Shown in pieces: positions 17,262 through 27,273 of a DNA stretch of 64,000 bases (position 1 is the stretch's first letter; every line of letters starts with the position of its first letter). Source of the DNA: Cyclobacteriaceae bacterium (GTDB lineage: Bacteria; Bacteroidota; Bacteroidia; Cytophagales; Cyclobacteriaceae); contig JAKLJG010000003.1 in NCBI GenBank assembly GCA_023151255.1, positions 186,001-250,000 on the forward strand, written 5' to 3'. The position numbers and the translations under genes are program-made. A model generated the notes under the pieces. That model did not search any database, was not told the DNA's origin, and saw only the letters and a list, made by a program, of their open reading frames with translations.

Positions 17262-17861
17262 ATGCCTCTGCAAGTTGGTATCACAGGAGGAATCGGATCG
17301 GGTAAAAGCCTGGTCTGTCGCATCTTTGGCCTGCTGGGTGTACCCGTTTATGATGCCGACAGCCGTGCGAAATCCGTAATGACCTCCGATGGAATACTCA
17401 TCGCAGCCATCAAGAAAGAATTCGGAAGTTTGTCGTACCGGCAGGATGGCAGTTTAAACAATGAATACCTGGCACAAGCCGTTTTTGGTAATGCCGATAG
17501 GTTATCGTTGTTGAACAGCCTGGTTCATCCTGCGGTTGGTGCCGATTATAGCAGGTGGGTTGAGCAACACCGAAATAGCCGGTACATAATTAAAGAAGCT
17601 GCATTGTTGTTTGAGGCCGGCTCATACACCGCACTGGATAAGATAGTAGTGGTTTATGCGCCCGAAGAGGTAAGGATTAAGCGTGTGCTCAAACGCGACC
17701 CGCACCGAAACCGGCAGCAAATTATAAATATTATTGCACGCCAACTTAGCGATGAGGAGAAACGAAAACGGGCTGATTTTGTTATTGTAAATGATGATAC
17801 GCAATTGGTTATTCCGCAAGTGATAAAGTTGCATGAGTTGTTTCAGAAGTTGAATGGATAG
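17262..17861 (+). CDS. coaE: dephospho-CoA kinase
   Basis: 199 residues from the ATG at 17262 (MPLQVGITGGIGSGKS); an earlier in-frame TTG at 17229 would run into ybbR and is not needed. It phosphorylates dephospho-CoA in the last step of CoA synthesis. P-loop GGIGSGKS near 9-16, the substrate segment VYDADSRAK, and LVHPAVGADY with LLFEAG typical of CoaE. Immediately followed by the efflux adaptor gene, 15 bases later. Confidence 0.94.
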   Translation: MPLQVGITGGIGSGKSLVCRIFGLLGVPVYDADSRAKSVMTSDGILIAAIKKEFGSLSYRQDGSLNNEYLAQAVFGNADRLSLLNSLVHPAVGADYSRWVEQHRNSRYIIKEAALLFEAGSYTALDKIVVVYAPEEVRIKRVLKRDPHRNRQQIINIIARQLSDEEKRKRADFVIVNDDTQLVIPQVIKLHELFQKLNG

Positions 17862-17876
17862 ATTCCTGGTGATTTA

Positions 17877-18947
17877 ATGAAAAAGAAGATCTTTACAATA
17901 GTTATTATACTCGCCATCATTTTTCTGGTGGCGCTTCCTAAACTGAACTTATTCAGCGAGAAAGAGAAAATGCCCCAGGCAGGCGGCCCGCCTCCGGGCG
18001 CAATGGCGTTGCAGGTGAACGCAGTAATCCTTAAACCTGAAAAACTGGACAATAAGCTGGTATTTACCGGTTCGGTTTTGCCGAATGAGTCGCTTGAATT
18101 GCGGGTTGAATCGTCAGGTAAAATTTCAAAAATTCATTTTGAAGAAGGAAAACCCGTAAAGAAGGGGCAGTTGTTGCTTGAAATAAATGATGATGAGTTG
18201 GTTGCCCAACTTCAAAAACAACGGTACAACCAAAAGCTAAATCAGGATAATGAGTACCGGCAGCGCAAACTGCTGGAAAAAGATGCCATTAGCCAGGAGG
18301 AGTACGACAATGCATTAAACAGGCTCAACACCACCATTGCCGATATTAAACTGCTCGAAGCCCAACTCGCCAAAACCCGCATCATCGCCCCGTTTGATGG
18401 AGTCATCGGGCTGCGGTTTGTCAGCGAAGGGGCTTATGTTAACTCCAATACAACTGTGGCTACATTGTATAGCCTGACTCCGGCTAAAATCGACTTTAGT
18501 GTACCGGGCCGGTACAGTACCCAGGTACGCAGCGGAAAAAAAATAAGGTTTACCATTGAAAATGATCCGCGTGTGTTGGAAGGCGAAGTATATGCTGTTG
18601 AACCACAGATTGATTTAAATACACGCACATTAAAGGTGCGTGCGCTGGCCGATAATCCGGAAGGCTTGTTGTTGCCGGGGCAGTTTGTTAGGGTTGAACT
18701 GATTTTGGAGACCATTGAAAATGCTTTGCTGGTACCATCAGAGGCGTTGGTACCCGAAATGCAAGGGCACAAAGTTTTTGTTGCTGCTTCCGGTAAAGCC
18801 AAAGAATCAAAAGTTGAAATCGGTTTGCGAACCGACCGGTATGTGGAAATTGTTAATGGCCTGAATGAAGGTGATACGTTGATTACGACCGGTATCCTCC
18901 AACTACGCCACGGGCTTCCGGTGCAATTAAATTTCATTAATCAGTAA
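17877..18947 (+). CDS. RND efflux periplasmic adaptor (membrane fusion protein)
   Basis: 356 residues. An N-terminal membrane anchor (IFTIVIILAIIFLVALP) instead of a lipobox, a Pro/Gly-rich linker, then a split lipoyl domain (SSGKISKIHFEEGKPVKKG near 79-97 and TRIIAPFDGVIGLRFVSEG near 163-182) around a helical hairpin, and beta-barrel and membrane-proximal domains. It links the RND pump downstream to the TolC channel. First gene of a three-gene operon. Confidence 0.92.
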   Translation: MKKKIFTIVIILAIIFLVALPKLNLFSEKEKMPQAGGPPPGAMALQVNAVILKPEKLDNKLVFTGSVLPNESLELRVESSGKISKIHFEEGKPVKKGQLLLEINDDELVAQLQKQRYNQKLNQDNEYRQRKLLEKDAISQEEYDNALNRLNTTIADIKLLEAQLAKTRIIAPFDGVIGLRFVSEGAYVNSNTTVATLYSLTPAKIDFSVPGRYSTQVRSGKKIRFTIENDPRVLEGEVYAVEPQIDLNTRTLKVRALADNPEGLLLPGQFVRVELILETIENALLVPSEALVPEMQGHKVFVAASGKAKESKVEIGLRTDRYVEIVNGLNEGDTLITTGILQLRHGLPVQLNFINQ

Positions 18948-18958
18948 ATTAAGTAACG

Positions 18959-21900
18959 GTGGCCAGCCTATCAACCATAAGCATTAACCGCCCGGTGTTA
19001 TCGATAGTGATGTCACTGGTGATCATCCTTTTCGGATTGATTGGTTTTTCTTACCTGGGGGTGCGCGAGTTTCCCAGCGTTGACCCGCCCGTGATATCCG
19101 TTTCAACAACGTATGTCGGGGCCAATGCCGATATCATCGAGTCGCAAATAACCGAACCGCTCGAAGAGGCCATCAACGGCATTCAGGGTATTAAAATGAT
19201 AACATCAACCAGCCGGGAAGGCAGAAGCAATATTTCGGTTGAGTTTGAACTGGGTATTGACCTGGAAGCTGCAGCTAACGATGTGCGCAACAAAGTTTCA
19301 GGCGCATTAAACCGCCTGCCGCCCGATGTAAACCCACCAGTTGTTGAAAAAGCCGATGCCGACTCAAGCCCGATCATGTTTTTAACGGTGATGAGCGACA
19401 AACGCGACCCGCTGGAACTTTCTCGTATCACTGAAAATATTTTCAAGGAACGACTACAAACCATTCCGGGAATCAGTTCAGTACAAATCTGGGGGCAGAA
19501 GCGTTACTCGATGCGGCTGTGGATGGACCCGATAAAACTGGCTTCGCTTAAGCTGGCCCCGTCTGATGTATTACAAGCGGTGAACCGTGAAAATGTGGAG
19601 CTACCCTCGGGCCGCGTGGAGGGCCAGGCTACTGAATTAACCGTACGTACCATGGGGCGCCTCACTACGGTTGAAGATTTCGATAACCTGATAATTAAGG
19701 AAAGCGGAGATCAGGTTGTGCGCTTCCGCGATGTAGGGTATGCACAACTCTACCCCGAAAATGAGCGAACCATTTTACGCAGAGATGGAGTGCCCGGTGT
19801 GGCGCTGGCGGTGGTAGCCCAGCCCGGTGCCAACAACATTGACATTGCACAGCGGCTGTATAAGAAACTGGATGAAATCAAGCGTGACCTGCCGGGCGAC
19901 ATCACCTACCAGATGAGTTACGACTCCACTCAATATATACTTGCATCAATAGCTGAGGTACAAGAAACCATCCTGATTGCATTTGTTCTTGTGCTTTCCA
20001 TCATCTTTATTTTTCTGCGCGACTGGCGCACCACGTTAATCCCCGTGGTTACCATACCCATTTCACTCATCGGTGCATTCTTTGTGATGTACCTGCTTGG
20101 GTTTACTATTAATGTACTCACCCTGCTGGGTATTGTACTGGCTATCGGGCTGGTGGTTGACGATGCGATTGTGGTATTAGAAAATATCTACACCAAAGTT
20201 GAAGAAGGCGAAGACCCGGTGAATGCCGCTAAACGAGGCTCTACAGAAATTTATTTCGCAGTAATTTCAACAACCGTAGCCGTGGTGGCCGTGTTTTTGC
20301 CGGTTATCTTTCTGCAAGGTTTAACCGGCAGGTTATTTCGCGAATTTGGACTTGTCGTAGCAAGTGCCGTTGTCATCTCGTCATTTGTTTCGCTTACGCT
20401 TACACCCATGATGAGTTCAAAGCTGTTGAAGAAACGCGAAAAACAAACATGGCTGTATGTGGTTACTGAACCCTTCTTTAACTGGCTTACCAACGGATAT
20501 AGCAATGCGCTGAAATCATTTATGAAATTCCGGTGGCTGGCCTTTGTCATTATCCTCATCGCGGGCGGGCTGATTTACTACTTCGGCATGATACTTCCCT
20601 CTGAACTGGCCCCGATGGAAGACCGTAGTGAATTCCGCCTTCAGGCGCAGGCCCCCGAAGGGGCCACTTTTGAATACATGGATACGTATGTGCGTGAACT
20701 CACCAGTTTTGTTCAACAGGAAGTACCCGAGCACAAGGGGTTAGTAAGTGTTACGGCACCGGGTTTTGGCGGGTCGGGGGTTAACTCGGGTTTCGTGCGG
20801 GTCATCCTAAAAGATCCGCAAGAACGTACCCGCAGCCAGCAAGCCATTGTTGATGAAGTAACCAAGAAGGTGCGCAAATACAGTGGCGTGCGCACGTTCG
20901 TAACCCAGGCGCAAACCATTGGCGACAGGCGCGGAGGATTTCCGGTGCAGTTTGTTATCCAGGCCGCTGAACTGGAGAAACTAAAGGCCGTACTGCCCGA
21001 GTTTATGGCTAAAGCAAGCGCCAGTCCGAAGTTTGCTTTTGTTGACCTGGATTTGAAATTCAATAAGCCGGAGATCAACATCAACATTAACCGCGAAAAA
21101 GCACGCAACCTCGGTGTAAATATTATTGACATTGCGCAGACCTTGCAATTAGGACTCAGCGGTTCGCGTTTTGGGTACTTCATCATGGATGGCAAACAGT
21201 ACCAAATCATTGGCCAGGTTGAGCGAACCAACCGGGATGAGCCACTGGACCTGAAAACGTTGTATGTAAAAAACAGGCGCGGTGAACTGGTACAGTTGGA
21301 TAACCTGGTCACTATGCAGGAGAGCAGCAATCCGCCCCAGTTATACCGGTTTAACCGCTACTCTTCTGCTAAAGTAAGTGCGCAGCTGGCCAATGGCGTG
21401 GCGCTGGGTGAAGGCATTAAAGAAATGGAACGCATTGCCAGCGAAGTGCTGGATGAAACCTATACCACAAGTTTGGATGGTGCTTCCCGCCAGTTTGTGG
21501 AAAGTTCATCAACTATTTACCAGGCCTTTTTTATTGCGCTGGCCATAATTTACCTGGTGCTGGCCGGTCAGTTCGAAAGTTTTCGCGACCCCTTCATCAT
21601 CATGTTTACCGTGCCGTTGGCTTTGGCGGGTGCTTTGTTATCGTTGTGGTATTTTGATCAGACGCTTAACATCTTCAGTCAGATTGGAATCATCATGTTG
21701 ATTGGGCTGGTTACCAAAAACGGTATTCTGATTGTTGAGTTTGCCAATCAGCGCAAGGAGCAAGGTATGAACCGACTCGATGCTGTAATCGATGCGGCTG
21801 AATCACGCTTCCGCCCCATCATCATGACCAGCCTCTCCACCATTTTAGGTATTTTACCTATTGCACTTGCCTTGGGTGCCGGCTCCGAAAGCCGCGTGTC

Positions 21901-22015
21901 TATGGGCTTAGCGGTTATCGGAGGGATGGTGTTTGCTACCGTGCTCACCTTATTTATCATTCCGGCCATTTATTCTTACTTCAGCAGCAAACAAGGAAGG
22001 GTTTCAATTACATGA
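18959..22015 (+). CDS. RND efflux pump inner-membrane subunit (AcrB/MexB family)
   Basis: 1018 residues from a GTG at 18959, full length for the HAE1-type RND family. It exports drugs or other amphiphiles using the proton gradient. TM4 carries the paired Asp in GLVVDDAIVVLENI near 395-408; the first periplasmic loop has ITEPLEEAINGIQG. Twelve membrane segments and two large periplasmic loops are seen. The substrate cannot be read from sequence. Stop overlaps the next gene's start (ATGA). Confidence 0.95.
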   Translation: MASLSTISINRPVLSIVMSLVIILFGLIGFSYLGVREFPSVDPPVISVSTTYVGANADIIESQITEPLEEAINGIQGIKMITSTSREGRSNISVEFELGIDLEAAANDVRNKVSGALNRLPPDVNPPVVEKADADSSPIMFLTVMSDKRDPLELSRITENIFKERLQTIPGISSVQIWGQKRYSMRLWMDPIKLASLKLAPSDVLQAVNRENVELPSGRVEGQATELTVRTMGRLTTVEDFDNLIIKESGDQVVRFRDVGYAQLYPENERTILRRDGVPGVALAVVAQPGANNIDIAQRLYKKLDEIKRDLPGDITYQMSYDSTQYILASIAEVQETILIAFVLVLSIIFIFLRDWRTTLIPVVTIPISLIGAFFVMYLLGFTINVLTLLGIVLAIGLVVDDAIVVLENIYTKVEEGEDPVNAAKRGSTEIYFAVISTTVAVVAVFLPVIFLQGLTGRLFREFGLVVASAVVISSFVSLTLTPMMSSKLLKKREKQTWLYVVTEPFFNWLTNGYSNALKSFMKFRWLAFVIILIAGGLIYYFGMILPSELAPMEDRSEFRLQAQAPEGATFEYMDTYVRELTSFVQQEVPEHKGLVSVTAPGFGGSGVNSGFVRVILKDPQERTRSQQAIVDEVTKKVRKYSGVRTFVTQAQTIGDRRGGFPVQFVIQAAELEKLKAVLPEFMAKASASPKFAFVDLDLKFNKPEINININREKARNLGVNIIDIAQTLQLGLSGSRFGYFIMDGKQYQIIGQVERTNRDEPLDLKTLYVKNRRGELVQLDNLVTMQESSNPPQLYRFNRYSSAKVSAQLANGVALGEGIKEMERIASEVLDETYTTSLDGASRQFVESSSTIYQAFFIALAIIYLVLAGQFESFRDPFIIMFTVPLALAGALLSLWYFDQTLNIFSQIGIIMLIGLVTKNGILIVEFANQRKEQGMNRLDAVIDAAESRFRPIIMTSLSTILGILPIALALGAGSESRVSMGLAVIGGMVFATVLTLFIIPAIYSYFSSKQGRVSIT

Positions 22016-23442
22016 CCATGAGAAGCATTTTTGTTGCACTGTTGCTTGTCCTGAGTTTGATGGCAATTGCGCAAGAGCAACTTAGCCTTGCCCGGGCTAT
22101 TGAATTGGGGTTACAAAATAACCTCGATGTTCAGATTCAAAAACTGGAGATTGATATCGCAGATCGAAATAACAACTGGGGGCAGGCGGGGGCCCTGCCT
22201 GCGATAAATCTTAATGTCAATCAAAATAATAGTGTTACCGAGCGGAAGCCGGCCAACCCGTTTGCCGTTCCCGGCCGGAATATTTCAGATAACGTGAACG
22301 GTCAGCTTGATGTGCAATTTGTGCTATTCGATGGATTTTTCATCCGGTTGTCAAAACGAAGACTGGAGCAACTGGAACAACTCAGCTATGGAAATGCCAC
22401 CCTGGTTATTGAGCAGGTCATCCAGTCCATTATACTTTCATATTACCAATCGTTACTGGAGCGCGAACGTACCCTGGTGCGTAAACGGGTAATGGATTTT
22501 TCGCACGAGCGACTGGAATATGTTAAGCTGAGAAAAGAGCTTGGCGGGGCCATTACCTTTGATGTTTTGCAGGAACAGAACAATTACCTTACCGACTCGA
22601 CCAATTACCTGCTGCAGCAGCAAGTATATGTTAATTCGCTGCGCAACCTTAACCTGCTGTTAAACGAGCCCATTACCAAAGAATACATTCTTACCGATTC
22701 CCTGCAGTTTATTGATGAAACATATGACCTGGCCACCATGACCGCAAAGATGAGCAGCACCAATACCAACCTGCGCAATCAATACATTAACCAGGAGTTG
22801 CTGCGCATCGCAACCGGTTCGGCCCTTTCCGACAGGTATCCTACCATCTCGTTGAATGTCGGGGCCAATGGATCGCTTGATCGGCTCAATGCAAATTTTG
22901 GATCAAATACGGGTCCGTTGGTTACCAATACCGTAGGGTATGTTAATGGCGATCCGGCTTTTCCGGTAACAAACACCGTTCCTTCAAGAATACTGGTTAA
23001 CCAAACCAACGATGGTTATGCGTATGGAGCCTATGGCAATTTTACGTTGCGTTATACGCTGTTTAATGGCGGCCAGATTCACCGCAATGTTGAAAATGCC
23101 CGGGTGCGCGAACGAATGGCCCAACTAAGTGTTGACCAACTCAAGTTGTCCCTGCAAAATGATTTACTGATCACTTACGACAACTACAACCTGTTACGCC
23201 AGTTGGCGCAGATTGCCCGTATAAAACTGCAGGCAGCCGAGTTGAACCTTTCACTGGCTAATGAGCGCTACAAAAATGGCGCCCTCAGTGCTATTGACCT
23301 GCGGATTGTACAGGAGAACTACCAGAATGCCGCACTCGAAAATTACCTGGCCGTGTTTTCGGTGTTGGCAAGCCGTACCGACCTGGTGCGCTTAACGGGG
23401 GGGTTGGTTGACGAATACAATGCCCGACCGGGTAAAGAGTAA
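22012..23442 (+). CDS. TolC-family outer-membrane efflux channel
   Basis: 476 residues with a signal peptide (SIFVALLLVLSLMAIAQ) and two repeats of the OEP domain: LSLARAIELGLQNNLDVQ near the start and AELNLSLANERYKNGALS near 405-422. It forms the trimeric outer-membrane exit duct for the RND pump upstream, with which it overlaps by four bases. Confidence 0.93.
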   Translation: MTMRSIFVALLLVLSLMAIAQEQLSLARAIELGLQNNLDVQIQKLEIDIADRNNNWGQAGALPAINLNVNQNNSVTERKPANPFAVPGRNISDNVNGQLDVQFVLFDGFFIRLSKRRLEQLEQLSYGNATLVIEQVIQSIILSYYQSLLERERTLVRKRVMDFSHERLEYVKLRKELGGAITFDVLQEQNNYLTDSTNYLLQQQVYVNSLRNLNLLLNEPITKEYILTDSLQFIDETYDLATMTAKMSSTNTNLRNQYINQELLRIATGSALSDRYPTISLNVGANGSLDRLNANFGSNTGPLVTNTVGYVNGDPAFPVTNTVPSRILVNQTNDGYAYGAYGNFTLRYTLFNGGQIHRNVENARVRERMAQLSVDQLKLSLQNDLLITYDNYNLLRQLAQIARIKLQAAELNLSLANERYKNGALSAIDLRIVQENYQNAALENYLAVFSVLASRTDLVRLTGGLVDEYNARPGKE

Positions 23443-23507
23443 TAACTGCAGAGTCGGGTATTTAGTTTTTTTTGTGCAGCGCGGGGATCATAGCCTTGGT
23501 ACAAGCA

Positions 23508-24269
23508 TTAGCCCGCATTCACTTCGGCCCGCGAAATCCAGAAATTATTAAAGCCTTCGCCTACCTGAATGTTCAAATCACCCAAGGCAAGCAACTCCAA
23601 TATGGCCAGGAAGTTAAAGATCAGGGCTATGCGGGTGTTGTAGGCGGTAATAATATCGGTAAACGAAACACGCTCTTTACGGGTAACTTCATTGAGAATG
23701 TATTCCTTCTGCCCCTCCAGGGTGTAGGGGTATTGAATAACCTGATGAACCGGACGGTTTTTTTCGTACTCGTATCGCCTGAGTACTTTTTCAAACACCG
23801 TCATCAATTTAAACAGATCCACATCTTGCAACTCGGCCTCCACATTGCTGCTCGCTGCCAGCGATTTGATTTCTTTCATCAGGTTACCGCGCTTCTCCTT
23901 GGCCAGTTCGGCTTCTTCCATTTTCTGGAATGAATCAAGTACGGATTTGTATTTTTTATATTCAAGCAGATGCTTTACCAGTTCTTCGCGTGGATCAATT
24001 TCATTACCCTGTTCATCAAGTTGCGGGCGGGGAAGCAGCATTTTTGATTTAATGCGCATCAGGGTGGCTGCTACCAGGATAAATTCGCTGGCTACCTCAA
24101 TGTTCATGTTCTCCATGTGGTGGAGGTAGTTCAGAAAATCGGTAGTGATTTTAGAAATCGGGATGTCGTAAATATCCAGTTCGTCCCGCTCAATAAAAAA
24201 AAGCAGCAGGTCAAAGGGCCCTTCAAAAAGCGGGAGTTTAATCTCGAAGTTTTCGGTAGCGGTCGTCAT
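23508..24269 (-). CDS. scpA: segregation and condensation protein A
   Basis: 253 residues, normal kleisin ScpA length. LPLFEGPFDLLLFFIERDELDIYDIPIS near the N-terminus is the conserved SMC-binding start, with MRIKSKMLLPRP near 92-103 and a winged-helix C-terminus (FTDIITAYNTRIALIFNFLAILEL). It bridges SMC heads in chromosome condensation. scpB is not present here. Convergent with the TolC gene. Confidence 0.95.
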   Translation of the reverse strand: MTTATENFEIKLPLFEGPFDLLLFFIERDELDIYDIPISKITTDFLNYLHHMENMNIEVASEFILVAATLMRIKSKMLLPRPQLDEQGNEIDPREELVKHLLEYKKYKSVLDSFQKMEEAELAKEKRGNLMKEIKSLAASSNVEAELQDVDLFKLMTVFEKVLRRYEYEKNRPVHQVIQYPYTLEGQKEYILNEVTRKERVSFTDIITAYNTRIALIFNFLAILELLALGDLNIQVGEGFNNFWISRAEVNAG

Positions 24270-24276
24270 TGAGGGG

Positions 24277-24284
24277 CAAAGGTA
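24277..24284 (-). promoter_or_regulatory. -7 box TACCTTTG of scpA
   Basis: Minus-strand TAnnTTTG match only seven bases before the scpA ATG, implying a very short leader. Confidence 0.5.
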
Positions 24285-24325
24285 TTGATAAAATGGGCCC
24301 GAAGCGCGGCTTCCGGCTAATTATC

Positions 24326-24333
24326 TATCTTTG
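24326..24333 (+). promoter_or_regulatory. -7 box TATCTTTG upstream of dxs
   Basis: TAnnTTTG match in the scpA-dxs divergent region, leaving a leader of about 85 bases before the dxs ATG at 24420. Confidence 0.4.
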
Positions 24334-24419
24334 CAGGCTGATTTGGAACTTTTTGATGCTTAAAATCAAACACTTACCTTCATTCTGTTGTTTAAACCGG
24401 TAAATCGAACCCAAACCGT

Positions 24420-26348
24420 ATGCTCATAACACCCGGGCCACTGCTGGCCAAAATCAACAGTCCTGACGACCTTAAAAAACTCGATCAGGAAAAACTCGTG
24501 CAGTTATGCGATGAACTCCGGCATTTTATTATTGATAACGTATCCATTTACGGGGGTCATTTTGGTGCCAGCCTGGGTGTGGTAGAATTAACCGTTGCCT
24601 TGCATTACGTATTCAATACTCCGTATGATCAACTTGTATGGGATGTAGGCCACCAGGCTTATGGCCATAAAATACTTACAGGCAGGCGCAATGTATTTCA
24701 TACAAACCGCTTTTATGGAGGTATATCGGGTTTTCCAAAGCGGTCGGAGAGCATCTATGATGCGTTTGGCGTAGGGCATTCATCTACTTCTGTTTCGGCT
24801 GCGTTGGGAATGGCTGAGGCTTCAAAATACCTGAAACTGGATAACAAGCAACACATTGCTGTTATTGGCGATGGCGCATTAACCGGTGGCATTGCCTTCG
24901 AAGGACTAAACAATGCAGGGGTTTCCAATACGAACCTGCTCATCATCCTCAACGATAACTGCATGTCGATTGACCCAAATGTGGGTGCACTTAAGGACTA
25001 TCTTACCGATATCACTACCTCGAAGGCGTATAACAAATTAAAGGACGAGGTATGGAACCTGCTGGGCAAACTATCAACCTTCGGAAAAAGTGCACAGGAG
25101 ATTGTCTCCAAAGTGGAGAATGGAATTAAGTCAACGCTGCTGAGCCAGAGTAACTTGTTTGAATCGCTTAACCTGCGATACTTTGGTCCGGTTGACGGGC
25201 ATGATGTGAACCACCTTGTAGGTGTACTTAACGATCTGAAAGAAATAAAAGGCCCTAAAATACTCCATTGTGTAACCGTAAAGGGTAAAGGCTATGGGCC
25301 GGCTGAGAAAGGTAATGCAACTACCTGGCATGCGCCGGGCACATTTGATAAAATTACCGGTGAAATCCATAAGAAAGTTCACGATACACCCCAGCCCCCC
25401 AAGTATCAGGACGTATTCGGCCACACCTTAGTTGAACTGGCCAAGGCCAATGATAAAATTATGGGCATTACCCCGGCAATGCCATCAGGTTCATCCATGA
25501 ATATCATGATGAAGGAAATGCCCGACCGGGCTTTTGATGTGGGCATTGCCGAGCAACATGCGGTGACGTTTTCGGCCGGGCTTGCCACACAGGGACTAAT
25601 ACCCTTCTGTAATATCTACAGCTCGTTTATGCAACGTGCGTATGATCAGGTGGTACACGATGTATGCATTCAGAACCTGCCCGTTAACTTTTGCCTCGAC
25701 CGTGCAGGATTTGCCGGAGCCGATGGCCCAACCCACCACGGAGCGTATGATATTGCCTACCTGCGTTGCCTGCCTAATATTATAGTATCTTCTCCGATGA
25801 ACGAGGCAGAGCTTCGTAACCTGATGTATACCGCATCGTTGCCGCGAAGCAAACAGGCCTTCGCCATACGGTACCCACGCGGGCAAGGGGTGATGCCCAA
25901 CTGGAAAACTCCATTTGAAGAAGTGAAAATCGGAACAGGCCGTAAGATCCGTGACGGAAAAGATCTGGCTATCCTTACAATCGGGCACATCGGCAACTAT
26001 GCGGTAACAGTTTGCGAAAACCTGGCGAAGCAGGGGCTGGAAGTGGCCCATTACGATTTGCGTTTTGTTAAGCCTCTAGACGAAGCGTTGTTGCATGAGG
26101 TCTTCACCTCCTTCAAAAAAATTGTCACCGTTGAAGACGGTTGTATTCAAGGAGGGTTTGGAAGTGCTGTGCTTGAATTCATGGCCGATCATCAGTACCA
26201 GGCAGAAGTTAAGCGACTGGGTATTCCTGATAGGGTGGTTGAGCACGGTGAACAACTTGAATTACATAATGAGTGCGGCTTCGGACCGGAAGGTATCCAG
26301 CAGGCTGTGCTCCATATGCTTGAGCATGTTAGTACTGCTGCAGGGTAA
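24420..26348 (+). CDS. dxs: 1-deoxy-D-xylulose-5-phosphate synthase
   Basis: 642 residues, full length. First enzyme of the MEP isoprenoid pathway: condenses pyruvate and glyceraldehyde 3-phosphate using thiamine diphosphate. Motifs: DVGHQAYGHKILTGR near 76-90, thiamine-binding GDGALTGGIAFEGLNNAG near 149-166, the IALIVLND-type segment LIILNDN, and DRAGFAGADGPTHHGAYD near 428-445 in the transketolase domain. Stop and the next start share one base. Confidence 0.96.
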   Translation: MLITPGPLLAKINSPDDLKKLDQEKLVQLCDELRHFIIDNVSIYGGHFGASLGVVELTVALHYVFNTPYDQLVWDVGHQAYGHKILTGRRNVFHTNRFYGGISGFPKRSESIYDAFGVGHSSTSVSAALGMAEASKYLKLDNKQHIAVIGDGALTGGIAFEGLNNAGVSNTNLLIILNDNCMSIDPNVGALKDYLTDITTSKAYNKLKDEVWNLLGKLSTFGKSAQEIVSKVENGIKSTLLSQSNLFESLNLRYFGPVDGHDVNHLVGVLNDLKEIKGPKILHCVTVKGKGYGPAEKGNATTWHAPGTFDKITGEIHKKVHDTPQPPKYQDVFGHTLVELAKANDKIMGITPAMPSGSSMNIMMKEMPDRAFDVGIAEQHAVTFSAGLATQGLIPFCNIYSSFMQRAYDQVVHDVCIQNLPVNFCLDRAGFAGADGPTHHGAYDIAYLRCLPNIIVSSPMNEAELRNLMYTASLPRSKQAFAIRYPRGQGVMPNWKTPFEEVKIGTGRKIRDGKDLAILTIGHIGNYAVTVCENLAKQGLEVAHYDLRFVKPLDEALLHEVFTSFKKIVTVEDGCIQGGFGSAVLEFMADHQYQAEVKRLGIPDRVVEHGEQLELHNECGFGPEGIQQAVLHMLEHVSTAAG

Positions 26349-27133
26349 TGTTGCCTGTTTATTTCACCGATCAGGGTAAGGGGTTTCCGGTCGTATTCCT
26401 TCATGGCTTTTGTGAGACAAACCGCATATGGCAAGGGGTAATCACTCACTTGCAGGATTCTTGGCGCGTACTGGCTGTTGATCTTCCCGGCTTTGGGAAC
26501 AGTAAACTTGCAACCGTACCGGAATCAATAGATGAAATTGCCGATGCAATCATCCAATGGTTAGAATCAATCCGGGTTACCAGATGCATAGTATTTGGCC
26601 ATAGCCTTGGCGGTTACATTACACTGGCTATTGCTAAAAAGAAACCAGATTTGCTGGCTGCATTTGGATTAATACACTCCACGGCCTATGCTGACAGCGA
26701 TGAAAAAAAAGCCAACCGCAACCGGGTTATTGAGTTCGTTAAAGAGCATGGTGTTAATCCTTTCATTGAATCATTTATCCCGCCATTATTCGCCAATTCT
26801 CAACATACCCGGATTGCAGAAGTTATCAGTATTGGTAAAACAACCCCGGTACAAACCCTTATCGCATACACGCGTGCAATGCGCGACAGGCCTGACCGTA
26901 CCGATGTGCTGGCGGATTTTAAGGGTAAGATATTGCTGCTCGCGGGGGAACACGACCGATTGATTTCGGTAGAAAGTATTGCCGTACAGGCTCAACGTTG
27001 CCAGCAGCCGGTATTTGCTGTGCTTCAGGGTGTTGCGCACATGGGCATGTTGGAAGATGAGGCCGGAATCGTTCGTGTGCTTAGGCTTTTTTTAACCAAC
27101 ACAGGGGGTATTCAGCCCGCAAGGCTTAATTAA
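26348..27133 (+). CDS. alpha/beta hydrolase
   Basis: 261 residues. Catalytic triad candidates: Ser in GHSLGGYI near 80-87, Asp in GEHDRLIS near 201-208 and His in GVAHMGML near 231-238; oxyanion region VFLHGFCET near 17-25. Substrate unknown. It begins one base into the dxs stop codon, so it is translated from the same message. Confidence 0.88.
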   Translation: MLPVYFTDQGKGFPVVFLHGFCETNRIWQGVITHLQDSWRVLAVDLPGFGNSKLATVPESIDEIADAIIQWLESIRVTRCIVFGHSLGGYITLAIAKKKPDLLAAFGLIHSTAYADSDEKKANRNRVIEFVKEHGVNPFIESFIPPLFANSQHTRIAEVISIGKTTPVQTLIAYTRAMRDRPDRTDVLADFKGKILLLAGEHDRLISVESIAVQAQRCQQPVFAVLQGVAHMGMLEDEAGIVRVLRLFLTNTGGIQPARLN

Positions 27134-27216
27134 ACCTGAAAAGAACTGTTTTTTTGATTTTTTTGCCAAAAGTGTATTAAATTGTGATGCTTTTAGGTAT
27201 TTGGAGGCCGGACCTC

Positions 27217-27247
27217 CTTGTGAAGTGAATTGGCAATTCTATATTTG
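27217..27247 (+). promoter_or_regulatory. Bacteroidota-type promoter (TTG - 19 bases - TATATTTG)
   Basis: TTG at 27218-27220 and TATATTTG at 27240-27247 are 19 bases apart, the expected -33/-7 spacing. The start codon at 27274 lies 27 bases downstream. Confidence 0.55.
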
Positions 27248-27273
27248 TAAGATACACTAAAACCAATACCCTT

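Noticed and set aside
18434-18937. Open frame opposite the efflux adaptor
   Set aside because: Shadow of a well-supported gene; no start signal and Ser/Arg-rich nonsense composition.
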